Source: Paraburkholderia phenazinium (lineage in GTDB: Bacteria > Pseudomonadota > Gammaproteobacteria > Burkholderiales > Burkholderiaceae). From it: a stretch of 64,000 nucleotides of DNA. Position 1 is the first letter of the stretch. Each line of letters begins with the position of its first letter. Under the pieces are notes generated by a model that was not told the origin of the DNA, did no database searches, and saw nothing but the letters and a program-made list of their open reading frames with translations. This document shows, one piece after another, positions 42,629-52,587 of this stretch. The position numbers were made by a program, and so were the translations under genes. The DNA lies in assembly GCF_900100735.1 (NCBI RefSeq), contig NZ_FNCJ01000023.1:1-64000 (forward strand). The letters run 5' to 3'.

Positions 42629-44535
42629 GCGTGCCACTCCCGTTCGACGACCTTGCGCGCATCGTGCGTGTGGGCGTACTCGTTGACGTCGCCGGTCAGC
42701 CACGCCACCAACGTATTAGGCGGCAATAGCTGCGCGCCGAGACGGTCGCGGACCCGCGGCGGCGTTTCGAACACGATCATTCCGGCAGGCGTTTGCGGAA
42801 ACGGCACTTCGGCGTCGCCCAGATTCAGCGCGATGGACAGCGTCTCGCCATCGTCGAGCCGCCAGCGCGCGACGAGTGCCTTGGCATCGCTGCCGTCCTG
42901 CGCAGCAAGCACAGTTGCGCCCAACGCCTTCGAATGCGCTAGGCGCGGCGTAACCAGCTTGGCACGCACCGTGAGCGCGGATTTGTAGAAGTGCATCCAA
43001 TCGAGCCGTTCGTGCGCGTCAGGTTGCGCAGCGGTATCGGCAGGCGGCGACGACGCCGCGAAGGTCTGCGGCGCATTCGGATCGGGAATCTGCGCGCGGC
43101 GAGCCTCGTCGCTGAAGGCAGGGAAGCGGGCGAATTCGCGGCGGCGTCCTTCGCGCACGGCGTCGGCCAGCTCGCCGGAGTGATCGGTGAAGAACAGGAA
43201 TGGTTGGTCGGAGCCGAATTCCTCGTCCATGAACAGCAGCGGAATCTGCGGCGAAAGCAGCAACAGGCCAGTGGCTGCACGCAGCGCATCCGGTTCACAA
43301 AGCTTGCGCAGACGCTCGCCGAAAGCCCGGTTGCCGATCTGGTCATGGTTTTGCAGAAACATCACAAACGACGTAGGCGGGACATGCCCGCTCGGTTCGC
43401 CACGCGGCTTGCCGTCGTGAATCGGCGAAGGCTCGCCCTGATACGCAAAACCTTCGCTGAGCACGCGCGCCAGTTTGCGGATCGGTTGATCCGCAAACGC
43501 GTGGTAATAACCTTCGGTCTCGCCAGTCAGCAGCACATGCAGCGTGTTGTGCGCATCGTCGTTCCACTGCGCGTCGAAATGCGTTTCGAGCAGGCTGGCG
43601 GAGTTGTGTTCGTTTTCCAGCACCAGATGCACGTGACGCCCATGCCGCACCTTGGCGCGGATATGGTCCGAAAGCTCGCGCAGCCACTCGTGATTGCCGA
43701 TGGCGTGCACCGCATCGAAGCGCAGACCGTCGAAGCGATACTCGTTGATCCAGTAAAGCGCGTTGTCGCAGAAGAAGTCACGCACCTCCGTGCGTTCGAA
43801 ATCGATGGCCGGGCCCCATGGCGTATGCGTGCCTTCGCGAAAGAACGGCCTCGCGTACTGGTACAGATAATTGCCGTCCGGGCCGAAGTGGTTGTAGACC
43901 ACATCGAGGAACACATTCAGACCGAGGCCATGCGCGGCGTCGATCAGCGCTTTCAATTCATCGGGCCGGCCATAGGCCGAATCGGGCGCATAGGGCAGCA
44001 CGCCGTCGTAGCCCCAATTCCGTTTGCCGGGGAAATCGTTCAACGGCATCAATTCGACGGCCGTCACGCCAAGCTCAGCGAGCGCGGGCAGACGTTTCAT
44101 GACACCTGCATAGCCGCCGAGCGCACCGACATGCAACTCGTACAGCACGGTTTCTTCCCACGGCCGGCCATGCCAATGCGCATGCTGCCAGGTGTAGGCG
44201 CGTGGATCGATGACCTCGCTCGGGCCATGCACGTCCTGCGGCTGAAAACGCGAGGCAGGATCAGGCACGGCCGTCTCGCCGTCGAGACGGTAGCGGTACA
44301 GGGTGCCTGCGCCGCCCTCGGCTTCGGTCTCGAACCAGCCGTTGCCGGTTGGCGTCATCTCGAGCGTGAGCGGGGTGCCCGGACCTTCGATCGCTACCTG
44401 CACGGACTGGCAGGACGGCGCCCAAAAGCGAAAGCGCGTGCGCGGCCTCGCGCTGGCAGCGCCGAGCAACTGCGCGCCGAACGGCAGGCAATGCGCATGA
44501 TGGCGCGCATGAGGATCAATCGGGCTTTCGGACAT
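42625..44535 (-). CDS. treZ: malto-oligosyltrehalose trehalohydrolase
   Basis: 636 residues. It hydrolyses the bond next to the terminal trehalose unit made by TreY. An N-terminal CBM48-like beta domain (about 20-110) precedes the GH13 barrel: LNVFLDVVYNHFGPDGNY, the nucleophile Asp of GLRFDAVHAI, the Glu of LVLENEHN, and LQNHDQIGNRA. Found 49 bases downstream of glgX. Confidence 0.95.
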   Translation of the reverse strand: MSESPIDPHARHHAHCLPFGAQLLGAASARPRTRFRFWAPSCQSVQVAIEGPGTPLTLEMTPTGNGWFETEAEGGAGTLYRYRLDGETAVPDPASRFQPQDVHGPSEVIDPRAYTWQHAHWHGRPWEETVLYELHVGALGGYAGVMKRLPALAELGVTAVELMPLNDFPGKRNWGYDGVLPYAPDSAYGRPDELKALIDAAHGLGLNVFLDVVYNHFGPDGNYLYQYARPFFREGTHTPWGPAIDFERTEVRDFFCDNALYWINEYRFDGLRFDAVHAIGNHEWLRELSDHIRAKVRHGRHVHLVLENEHNSASLLETHFDAQWNDDAHNTLHVLLTGETEGYYHAFADQPIRKLARVLSEGFAYQGEPSPIHDGKPRGEPSGHVPPTSFVMFLQNHDQIGNRAFGERLRKLCEPDALRAATGLLLLSPQIPLLFMDEEFGSDQPFLFFTDHSGELADAVREGRRREFARFPAFSDEARRAQIPDPNAPQTFAASSPPADTAAQPDAHERLDWMHFYKSALTVRAKLVTPRLAHSKALGATVLAAQDGSDAKALVARWRLDDGETLSIALNLGDAEVPFPQTPAGMIVFETPPRVRDRLGAQLLPPNTLVAWLTGDVNEYAHTHDARKVVEREWHA

Positions 44536-44584
44536 GATTCGTCACCATTCGGTTTTGCTCCGCGGCCTCGGGGCTCCGCAACTA

Positions 44585-46801
44585 TTACGTGTGCGACTCG
44601 CCGTCGCCGGACGGCTGCGTGCCCCGGTCGGGCGGCAGCGCGCTCAACAGTCGCGAGCCGTGTTGCGGGCCCGCTTTCCAGCCGGCCTGCCAGTCGGCGT
44701 CGCCGACCGGCTGCGCGGCCAGGATGACCAGGCCGTGACCGGCCACTTCCACCTCCGGCACGGCGAGCGGGTGGGGCGGCGAATCGGGGTCCGCGGTATC
44801 CAGAAGCACGTGCCATTCCAGATGCGGCGCGGGTGGAGTAAAGCGCAAGGTGTCGCCCGACGCGTTGAGCATCATCAACAATACTTCGGTTTCACCATGA
44901 AGTCCCGGACCCGCGCGGCGCAAGGTCAGCGCGCGTCCTTCCGGGTCTTGCCAGGCCTCGATCGTCAAAGGATCGCCGCGCTCGTCGAACCAGCCGACGT
45001 CGTACAGGCCAGGCAGGACCTCGCGGTCGCCGAACAGAAAACGCGTCTCGCGCAGCAGCGGATGCTGCTTGCGCAAGCCAATCACGCGCGACACAAACCC
45101 AGTCATCCTGCGACCTTCCTCGGAGCCCGCGCGTTCCCAATTGATCCATGATAATTCGTTGTCCTGGCAGTACGCATTGTTATTGCCGTTCTGGGTGCGG
45201 CAGATTTCGTCGCCGGCCAGCAGCATGGGCGTGCCGAGCGCAATGAGGAGCGTTGCTACCAGCGAGCGCGCCACCCGGGCGCGGGTTTGGAGAATTGCCG
45301 GGTCGTCGGTAGGCCCTTCGACGCCCCAGTTCGAACTGCAGTTCTCGTTATGCCCGTCGTTGTTGTTCTCGCAGTTTGCTTCGTTATGCTTTTGTTCGTA
45401 GGAGACGATATCGGCGAGCGTGTAACCGTCATGCGAGGCGACGAAATTTACCGAGGCCCACGGCTTTCTGAAGCGACGATTGAAGAGGTCGGCGGAGCCT
45501 GTGAGACGCGCGGCGAGATCGGGACGCAGCCCGGCGTCGCCGCGCCAGAAACGGCGCACGGTATCGCGAAAGCGGTCGTTCCACTCGGCGAAACCCGGCG
45601 GATGATTGCCGAGCTGATAGCCGCCGGGGCCGATATCCCACGGTTCGGAAATCAGCTTGCGCTGCGACAGGATCGGGTCCTGGCGCAACGCGTCGAAAAA
45701 GCCCGAGCCAGGATCGAAGCCCGAGTGTTCGCGGCCCAAGGTCACGCCGAGATCGAAACGGAAGCCGTCGATATTGAACTTGGTCGACCAGTAGCGCAGC
45801 GAATCCATCACCATCTGCAGCACGCGCGGATGCGGCAGGTTCAGCGTGTTGCCGCAGCCGGTGTCGTTGATATGGTGACGCTCGTCGCCGGGCACGAGGC
45901 GGTAGTAGCTGGCGTTATCGAGGCCGCGCCACGAGACCGTCGGACCCATTTCGCCGCCTTCGCAGGTGTGGTTGTAGACCACGTCGAGAATCACTTCGAT
46001 ACCCGCCGCGTGCAACTGCCGCACCGCGATGCGCATTTCGTCGAGCCGGTGCGTGCTCAGGTACGATGGCTCCGGTGCAAAAAAGGCCGCCGTGTTGTAA
46101 CCCCAGTAGTTGCGCAGTCCGCGCTCCACCAGAAAACGGTCGTTCAGGAAGGCATGCACTGGCAGCAGTTCGACTGCGGTCACGCCGAGCGTTTGCAGAT
46201 GCCCGATGAATTCCGGCGACGACAGCGCCGCAAACGTGCCGCGTTCATGGGCGCGCAGATCGGGCCGCAGCATCGAGGCGCCGCGCACATGTGTTTCGTA
46301 AATGACGGTTTCGCCCCACGGCACATTCGGGCGGGTGTCGTGCGACCAGTCGAAGGCTTCGTCGATCACCACGCACTTCGGCATGGCCGGCGCCGAATCG
46401 CGCCGGTCGATGGAGAGGTCGAGGCGGTTCGAATGCATCCGGTAACCGAACAGCGCATCGGACCAGCGGAACTGTCCGACCAGCTTGCGTGCATACGGGT
46501 CGAGCAACAGCTTGTGTGGATTGAAGCGATGCCCGTGCTGCGGCTGATAGGGGCCGTGGGCGCGAAAGCCATAGGCGGTGCCAGGATGCGCATTGGGCAG
46601 GTAGCCGTGCCAGATCTCGTCGGTGCACTCTGGCAGCGTGAAGCGTCGCATCTCCTTGCGGCCCGTCGGATCGAACAGGCACAGCTCAATTTGCTGGGCA
46701 TGGGCCGAAAACACGGCGAAATTGACGCCGAGCCCGTCCCAGCTCGCCCCAAGCGGGTAGGGCGAGCCCGGCAACAGCCGGTCGGGTAATGCGTGCGACA
46801 T
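44585..46801 (-). CDS. glgX: glycogen debranching enzyme (isoamylase type)
   Basis: 738 residues. It cleaves alpha-1,6 branches of the alpha-glucan. CBM48 (about 12-110, GASWDGLGVNFAVFSAHAQ) precedes the GH13 barrel: VILDVVYNHTCEGGEMGPT, the Asp of GFRFDLGVTLGRE, the Glu of LISEPWDIGPGGYQLG, and FVASHDGYTLADIVSYEQKHNEAN, diagnostic of GlgX. It lies 109 bases downstream of glgB, the widest gap in the operon. Confidence 0.96.
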   Translation of the reverse strand: MSHALPDRLLPGSPYPLGASWDGLGVNFAVFSAHAQQIELCLFDPTGRKEMRRFTLPECTDEIWHGYLPNAHPGTAYGFRAHGPYQPQHGHRFNPHKLLLDPYARKLVGQFRWSDALFGYRMHSNRLDLSIDRRDSAPAMPKCVVIDEAFDWSHDTRPNVPWGETVIYETHVRGASMLRPDLRAHERGTFAALSSPEFIGHLQTLGVTAVELLPVHAFLNDRFLVERGLRNYWGYNTAAFFAPEPSYLSTHRLDEMRIAVRQLHAAGIEVILDVVYNHTCEGGEMGPTVSWRGLDNASYYRLVPGDERHHINDTGCGNTLNLPHPRVLQMVMDSLRYWSTKFNIDGFRFDLGVTLGREHSGFDPGSGFFDALRQDPILSQRKLISEPWDIGPGGYQLGNHPPGFAEWNDRFRDTVRRFWRGDAGLRPDLAARLTGSADLFNRRFRKPWASVNFVASHDGYTLADIVSYEQKHNEANCENNNDGHNENCSSNWGVEGPTDDPAILQTRARVARSLVATLLIALGTPMLLAGDEICRTQNGNNNAYCQDNELSWINWERAGSEEGRRMTGFVSRVIGLRKQHPLLRETRFLFGDREVLPGLYDVGWFDERGDPLTIEAWQDPEGRALTLRRAGPGLHGETEVLLMMLNASGDTLRFTPPAPHLEWHVLLDTADPDSPPHPLAVPEVEVAGHGLVILAAQPVGDADWQAGWKAGPQHGSRLLSALPPDRGTQPSGDGESHT

Positions 46802-46910
46802 GGTTCCCGTCCTTATTCTGATTGGTCGTCTCTTCGCGGGGCGCTTGGTACGTTCCTTCCTTGGGTTGACTCAACGAATGCATCGGGGTTTAACCGGCGC
46901 GGTACGTGTC

Positions 46911-49139
46911 TCAGGTATCCGCGCGCAGCACGATGGTCGCGAGCGGCGGCAGGATTAGCGCGGCCGATTGCGGCTTGCCGTGACTCGCAATGTCCTCCGT
47001 GTAGATCAATCCGGCATTGCCGACATTCGATCCGCCGTACACGCTGGCGTCCGTGTTGAGAATCTCGCTCCAGCGTCCGGCAACCGGCATGCCGATGCGA
47101 TAGCCGAGACGCGGCACCGGCGTGAAGTTGCACACCACCACCAGTTCGCGGCCGGCGCCGTCGACGCGCCGGTAAGCGAACACGCTGTTCCCGCTATCGT
47201 CGCCAATCAGCCACTCGAAGCCGCCGGGCTCGCAGTCGAGCGTGTAGAGCGCGGGTTCGTCGCAGTAGAGGAGGTTCAGGTCGCGCACCAGTTTCTGTGT
47301 GCCGTGATGGAGCGGATCGTCGAGCAGATGCCAATGCGGCGAGCCGTCGTGATCGAACTCGGCCATCTGGCCGAACTCGCCGCCCATGAAAATCAGCTTC
47401 TTGCCGGGATGCGTCCACATGAAGCCGAAATACGCGCGCAGGTTGGCAAAGCGTTGCCAGCGGTCGCCCGGCATCTTGCCGAGCAGCGAGCCTTTGCCGT
47501 GCACCACCTCGTCGTGCGAGAGCGGCAGCACGAAGCACTCCGAGTACGCGTACACCATGCCGAAGGTCATGTTGTGGTGATGGTAGCGGCGGTACACCGG
47601 GTCTTCGTGCATGTAGTGCAGCGTGTCGTGCATCCAGCCCATGTTCCACTTGAACTCGAAGCCGAGGCCGCCGTCCTCGACACGCGCGGTCACTCCGGGC
47701 CATGCGGTCGATTCTTCCGCAATCGTGATCGCGCCGGGTACGCCCGGCACATAGCCGACTTCGTGATTCAGGCGCTTGAGAAAGGCGATCGATTCGAGAT
47801 TCTCGCGTCCGCCGTAGATGTTCGGCACCCATTCACCAGCGGCGCGCGAATAGTCGCGATACAGCATCGAGGCCACCGCATCCACCCGCAGGGCGTCGAC
47901 GTGATAGCGCTTGAGCCAGGCCAGCGCCGAGGCGATCAGGAACGCGCTTACCTCGTTGCGGCCGAGGTTGTAGATCATCGTGTTCCAGTCCTGGTGATAG
48001 CCTTCGCGCGGATCGGCGTGCTCGTAGAGCGGCGTGCCGTCGAAGTCGATCAGTCCGTGCGCGTCGTTCGGAAAGTGCGCCGGCACCCAGTCGAGAATCA
48101 CGCCGAGCCCTGCCTCGTGCGCGTGGTTGACGAACTGTGCGAACTGCTCGGGCTTGCCGAAGCGGGCCGACGGCGCGAATTGCGCAAGCGGTTGATAGCC
48201 CCACGAGCCGCCGAACGGATGCTCGGCAATCGGCATGAATTCGATGTGCGTGAAGCCCATGCCCTGGGCGTAGGGAATCAATCGCTCTGCCAGTTCACCC
48301 CAGTCGAGTCCGCGGTGGCCGTCCTCGGCGATGCGCAGCCAGGATTCGGCATGTACCTCGTAGATGGAGATTGGCGAGCGCGGCGTCTGATTGGCGCCGC
48401 GCGCCTGGATCCATGCACTGTCGGTCCACGCAAACTGCTCGATCTCGTCGACGTGCGCGACGATCGACGCCGTGGCCGGCGGCCGTTCGGTTTGCATTGC
48501 GCAAGGGTCGGCCTTGAGCGGCAGCGGATGGCCGTCGCGCGACAGCAGCTCGTACTTGTAGCGTGTGCCTGCGCCGACTCGCGGCACGAACAGTTCCCAT
48601 ACGCCCGCCTGATGGCGCAAACGCATCGGATGGCGGCGTCCGTCCCAGGCGTTGAAATCGCCGACCACGGAGACGCGCCGCGCATTCGGCGCCCACACCG
48701 CAAAGCGCACGCCGGGTACGCCGTCGATTTCCACCGGCCGCGAGCCGAGGCATTCGAGCACCGCATACGGATCGCCGTGGGCGAGCCGGTGCAAGGGCTC
48801 GTCGCCAAGCACGGGGCCAAACGAATAGGTATCCTCGATTTCCTGGACCGGACCATGCCAGTCGATGCGCAGCCGGTATGGCACGGCCTTGCTGACACGG
48901 CCGACGAACAGTCCGTTGGGATGGATCTTCTGCAGCTCGCCGAGCGTCGCGCCATCGGCGCGCGCAATCACCGTCACATGCGCGGCATTCGGCAGCAGCG
49001 CGCGCACCACCGGACCCGCGTCGCTCTGATGCAGGCCCAGTTGCGAAAACGGATCGGGGTGCCGCGCTTCGACGAGCGCGTCGAGATCGAGCGGTTGCAG
49101 GCCGGCGGTCGCGCATTGGTCACTGAGGTGCTCACTCAT
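46911..49139 (-). CDS. glgB: 1,4-alpha-glucan branching enzyme
   Basis: 742 residues. It adds alpha-1,6 branches to the linear polymer made by GlgE. It has the two-domain N-terminus (N1 and CBM48) of the long form, then VILDWVPAHFPNDAHGL, the nucleophile Asp of ALRVDAVASMLYRDY, the Glu of TIAEESTAWPGV, and LPLSHDEVVHGKGSLLGKMPGD. It overlaps treS by 8 bases. Confidence 0.97.
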   Translation of the reverse strand: MSEHLSDQCATAGLQPLDLDALVEARHPDPFSQLGLHQSDAGPVVRALLPNAAHVTVIARADGATLGELQKIHPNGLFVGRVSKAVPYRLRIDWHGPVQEIEDTYSFGPVLGDEPLHRLAHGDPYAVLECLGSRPVEIDGVPGVRFAVWAPNARRVSVVGDFNAWDGRRHPMRLRHQAGVWELFVPRVGAGTRYKYELLSRDGHPLPLKADPCAMQTERPPATASIVAHVDEIEQFAWTDSAWIQARGANQTPRSPISIYEVHAESWLRIAEDGHRGLDWGELAERLIPYAQGMGFTHIEFMPIAEHPFGGSWGYQPLAQFAPSARFGKPEQFAQFVNHAHEAGLGVILDWVPAHFPNDAHGLIDFDGTPLYEHADPREGYHQDWNTMIYNLGRNEVSAFLIASALAWLKRYHVDALRVDAVASMLYRDYSRAAGEWVPNIYGGRENLESIAFLKRLNHEVGYVPGVPGAITIAEESTAWPGVTARVEDGGLGFEFKWNMGWMHDTLHYMHEDPVYRRYHHHNMTFGMVYAYSECFVLPLSHDEVVHGKGSLLGKMPGDRWQRFANLRAYFGFMWTHPGKKLIFMGGEFGQMAEFDHDGSPHWHLLDDPLHHGTQKLVRDLNLLYCDEPALYTLDCEPGGFEWLIGDDSGNSVFAYRRVDGAGRELVVVCNFTPVPRLGYRIGMPVAGRWSEILNTDASVYGGSNVGNAGLIYTEDIASHGKPQSAALILPPLATIVLRADT

Positions 49140-52100
49140 AATCGCCCTCAGCCGGGGTAGGCGGTGTGGCGCCGGTAGAACCGGTCGCCGGTGGCTCGTG
49201 GGGCGTGCCCGTATCGCCGAGTATCCGGCTCGCGAGAGCGGCCAGGCCGCGTACTGGCAAGCCGAGCCACGTCGGACGATTGGCGGCCTCGTAGCGGATC
49301 TCGTAGGCGGCTTTCTCGATCAGGAAAAGATTGAGCAGGCCCCGTTCCGCAGCAGGCGCGACCAGCGGTTGCGCGGCATCGGCGACCGCGGCGCGGTATG
49401 CCGCGAGGAAGCTCTCGGCGGCGTAGCCGCGGAAGCGGTCGAACAGCGCGCGCTTGCGGTCGGCGGTTTGTTGGGGCGCGCTTTCGGTGGTGGATTGCGC
49501 CGCTGCGCTGGCGTACGAGAACGAGCGCAGCAGACCCGCGACATCGCGCATCGGGCTCGCTTTCTGGCGGCGTTCTTCGAGCGAGCGCGCCGGCTCGCCT
49601 TCGAAGTCGATCAGGAACGCATCGCCTTGGGCGACCAGCACCTGTCCCAGGTGGAAATCGCCATGAATGCGCGTGCGCAGGGCGCCGGCGTCGGCCGGGA
49701 CGAGGGTGGCGACGGCTTCGGTCAGCGCCGCGCGCCGATCCAGCAGGCTTTGGGCCAGCTCCTTCGTATCGTCGGTCAATTGATCCACACGTTGCACGAG
49801 CAGGTCGAACGCGGCGGCCAGCATCGTCTGCGCGCCGTCGACCCATGCCCGCACGTCCTCGGGTTTGGCCGCCTCGGGTGAGAACGCCAGGTCGTCGGAT
49901 GGCGCCGCGAGCACGACGTGCAACTCGCCGAGACGCTGGCCGATGATGCCGGCCATTGCCCGGTAGCCTTCGATGGCTTGCGCTTCCTTTTCGGGGTCCG
50001 GTGCGGAATCCTCCGCATCGACGGCGAGGGCGAGGTCGTCGATCGTGCGGCGCAGGTAATCGAGCGCCCAGTTCCATGCGTCGCCCTGGTTGTCGATGAA
50101 GCCTTGCAGAATGCACAGCGTATGCGGCACGCCGGCCGGATCGATGCGCACCACTTCGCCATACAGCGGTGCGGTGTTCGCGTAACCGATCCTGGTCAGA
50201 TAGCGGCTCATTTCCGCTTCCGGATGGATCCCGCTCACGAGCCGCCGCACCAGCTTCAGCACCACGGCGTCCTCGATGATCAGCGAACTATTGCTTTGCT
50301 CGGCGGCCAGCCAGCGAATCTCAGGACGATCGCCCAGATCGAGTTTGTCGAAACCTTCGGTTGGGATAAAGCAGATTTCGCTTTTCTGCACCGTCGGCAC
50401 AACCGCGCGCTCACGCAGCTTGCGCAAGACGTTGTGCGCGAAGATCGGCAGCGCGAACGCGTCCGTGAGATGGCCGACGTTGCGGCCGCGGCGCACGCGC
50501 GCCAGCGCCAGTTGCATGAACAAAGGCGTGGTGGTTTCGCCGCCCCAAGTAATCGCAATCGGCAGCACATAGCGCTCGGTGTGATCGCCGACATCCGCTT
50601 CGATTTCGGTGAAGGCGAAGCCACCGTTCGGAATCGTCGTCAACGCCGCAAGGCGTACCGCATGCATCGTCTGATCCTTCGAGGCAAACCAGCGGCGCCG
50701 GCTTAGCCACGAGGGCAGCACTTCGGATTCGAGCAACCGGACGTTTTCTGGCGTAGGTCCGACCTGACCCTCGCGGATCACAATCGTGACGAATTCGGGC
50801 AGCGGCTCGGACGCGGCCTGGCTCCATGCCGGACGTTGCGTGCCGGGGCATAGCAGGAACCACAGGAAGCCATATGGCGGGAACGTTAGCAGATAGGTGA
50901 GCTGGCCGATGGCCGGGAACACGGAGTCCGCGGTCATCTCGACCGGCACGGTGCCAACGAACTCGGATAGATCGAGTTCGACCGCTTGCGGCGCACGCGA
51001 CAGATTCGCCACGCACAGAACCGCCGGCTCGTCCGGCGTCTCGCGCAGATACGCGAGAATCTTGCGATTGGCCGGCTTCAGGAAGCGGATCGTGCCGCGC
51101 CCGAAGGTCTGCTTGGCGCGGCGCACGGCGAGCATGCGGCGCGTCCAGTTGAGCAGCGAATGGGGGTCGCGGCTCTGCGCTTCGACGTTGACAGCGTCGA
51201 AGCCGTAGAGCGAGCCCATCACCGGCGGCAGCACCAGTTGTTCCGGATCGGCGCGCGAGAAGCCGCCGTTGCGGTCCGACGACCATTGCATCGGCGTACG
51301 CACGCCGTCGCGGTCGCCCAGGTGGATGTTGTCGCCCATGCCGAGTTCGTCGCCGTAGTAGATCACGGGCGTGCCGGGCATCGACAGCAGCAGTGAATTG
51401 ATCAGTTCGATACGCCGCCGGTCGCGCTCCATCAACGGCGCGAGCCGTCGCCGGATGCCGAGATTCAGCCGTGCGCGGCGATCGCTCGCATAGGTGTTCC
51501 ACAGGTAGTCGCGCTCGGAGTCCGTGACCATTTCGAGCGTCAGTTCATCGTGGTTGCGCAGGAAAATCGCCCACTGGTTCGTCTCGGCAAGATCCGGCGT
51601 TTGCCGCATGATGTCCGTGATCGGGAAGCGGTCTTCGCTGGCGATCGACATGTAAATACGTGGCATCAGCGGGAAGTGGAACGCCATATGGCATTCGTCT
51701 TCGTCGCCGAAATACTCCTTCACGTCTTCCGGCCACTGGTTCGCTTCGGCGAGCAGCATCCGGTTCGGATATTCGGCGTCGATGGTGGCGCGAATCTTCT
51801 TCAGGATTGCGTGTGTTTCCGGCAGGTTCTCGTTGTTGGTGCCTTCGCGTTCCACCAGATACGGCACCGCATCGAGACGCAGCCCGTCGATGCCCATATC
51901 GAGCCAGAAGCGCATGATCTGCAGCACCTCTTTCAGCACAGCGGGATTGTCGAAATTCAGATCGGGCTGGTGCGAATAGAAGCGGTGCCAGTAGTAAGCG
52001 CCGGCCACGGGATCATGCGTCCAGTTCGACGGCTCGCTATCGATAAAGATGATCCGCGTGCCTTGATACTTCTGATCCGTATCGGACCACACGTAGAAGT

Positions 52101-52587
52101 TGCGATGATTCGAGCCTGGTTTCGCAAGCCGGGCGCGCTGGAACCACGGGTGCTGGTCTGACGTATGGTTAATGACCAGTTCGGTGATCACACGAATGCC
52201 ACGGGCGTGCGCTTCCTGAATGAAGTGCTTCACATCCGCAATCTGGCCGTAGTCCGGATGCACGCTGCGATAGTCGGCAATGTCATAGCCGTCATCGCGG
52301 CGCGGCGACGGATAGAACGGCAGCAGCCAGATCGCGTTGACGCCGAGCTCGGCAATATAGTCGAGCTTGGCAATCAGTCCGGGGAAATCGCCCACACCGT
52401 CGTTGTTCGCGTCAAAGAACGACTTGATGTGCACCTGATAGATGATCGCGTCTTTGTACCAGAGCGGGTCGTCGCTGAGCGCCGATGCCTTGCCGCGCCG
52501 GGCGGGCTTCGGCTTCGCGACGCGGCTGCCTGTAGCTGCGGCGGCGTGGGCTTGCGACGTGCTCTCGGTCGGGTCGTCACGTTTCAT
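49132..52587 (-). CDS. treS: trehalose synthase fused to maltokinase
   Basis: 1151 residues. After a basic leader the GH13 TreS module (about 40-590, WYKDAIIYQVHIKSFFDANNDGVGDF; nucleophile Asp in GLRLDAVPYL; Glu in LLAEANQWPED) isomerises trehalose and maltose. The C-terminal module (about 640-1110) is a Pep2/Mak maltokinase with an APH-type fold, with catalytic D977 in HGDFH and the metal loop LIDFEGEP. Fusion channels maltose to maltose-1-phosphate, the GlgE substrate. It overlaps glgE by ATGA. Confidence 0.96.
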   Translation of the reverse strand: MKRDDPTESTSQAHAAAATGSRVAKPKPARRGKASALSDDPLWYKDAIIYQVHIKSFFDANNDGVGDFPGLIAKLDYIAELGVNAIWLLPFYPSPRRDDGYDIADYRSVHPDYGQIADVKHFIQEAHARGIRVITELVINHTSDQHPWFQRARLAKPGSNHRNFYVWSDTDQKYQGTRIIFIDSEPSNWTHDPVAGAYYWHRFYSHQPDLNFDNPAVLKEVLQIMRFWLDMGIDGLRLDAVPYLVEREGTNNENLPETHAILKKIRATIDAEYPNRMLLAEANQWPEDVKEYFGDEDECHMAFHFPLMPRIYMSIASEDRFPITDIMRQTPDLAETNQWAIFLRNHDELTLEMVTDSERDYLWNTYASDRRARLNLGIRRRLAPLMERDRRRIELINSLLLSMPGTPVIYYGDELGMGDNIHLGDRDGVRTPMQWSSDRNGGFSRADPEQLVLPPVMGSLYGFDAVNVEAQSRDPHSLLNWTRRMLAVRRAKQTFGRGTIRFLKPANRKILAYLRETPDEPAVLCVANLSRAPQAVELDLSEFVGTVPVEMTADSVFPAIGQLTYLLTFPPYGFLWFLLCPGTQRPAWSQAASEPLPEFVTIVIREGQVGPTPENVRLLESEVLPSWLSRRRWFASKDQTMHAVRLAALTTIPNGGFAFTEIEADVGDHTERYVLPIAITWGGETTTPLFMQLALARVRRGRNVGHLTDAFALPIFAHNVLRKLRERAVVPTVQKSEICFIPTEGFDKLDLGDRPEIRWLAAEQSNSSLIIEDAVVLKLVRRLVSGIHPEAEMSRYLTRIGYANTAPLYGEVVRIDPAGVPHTLCILQGFIDNQGDAWNWALDYLRRTIDDLALAVDAEDSAPDPEKEAQAIEGYRAMAGIIGQRLGELHVVLAAPSDDLAFSPEAAKPEDVRAWVDGAQTMLAAAFDLLVQRVDQLTDDTKELAQSLLDRRAALTEAVATLVPADAGALRTRIHGDFHLGQVLVAQGDAFLIDFEGEPARSLEERRQKASPMRDVAGLLRSFSYASAAAQSTTESAPQQTADRKRALFDRFRGYAAESFLAAYRAAVADAAQPLVAPAAERGLLNLFLIEKAAYEIRYEAANRPTWLGLPVRGLAALASRILGDTGTPHEPPATGSTGATPPTPAEGDYE

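Noticed and set aside
45287..46789. 500-codon top-strand frame over glgX
   Set aside because: Antisense to an intact GlgX with all GH13 motifs; composition is not protein-like.
46968..49160. 730-codon top-strand frame over glgB
   Set aside because: Antisense to a complete GlgB; no recognisable domain.
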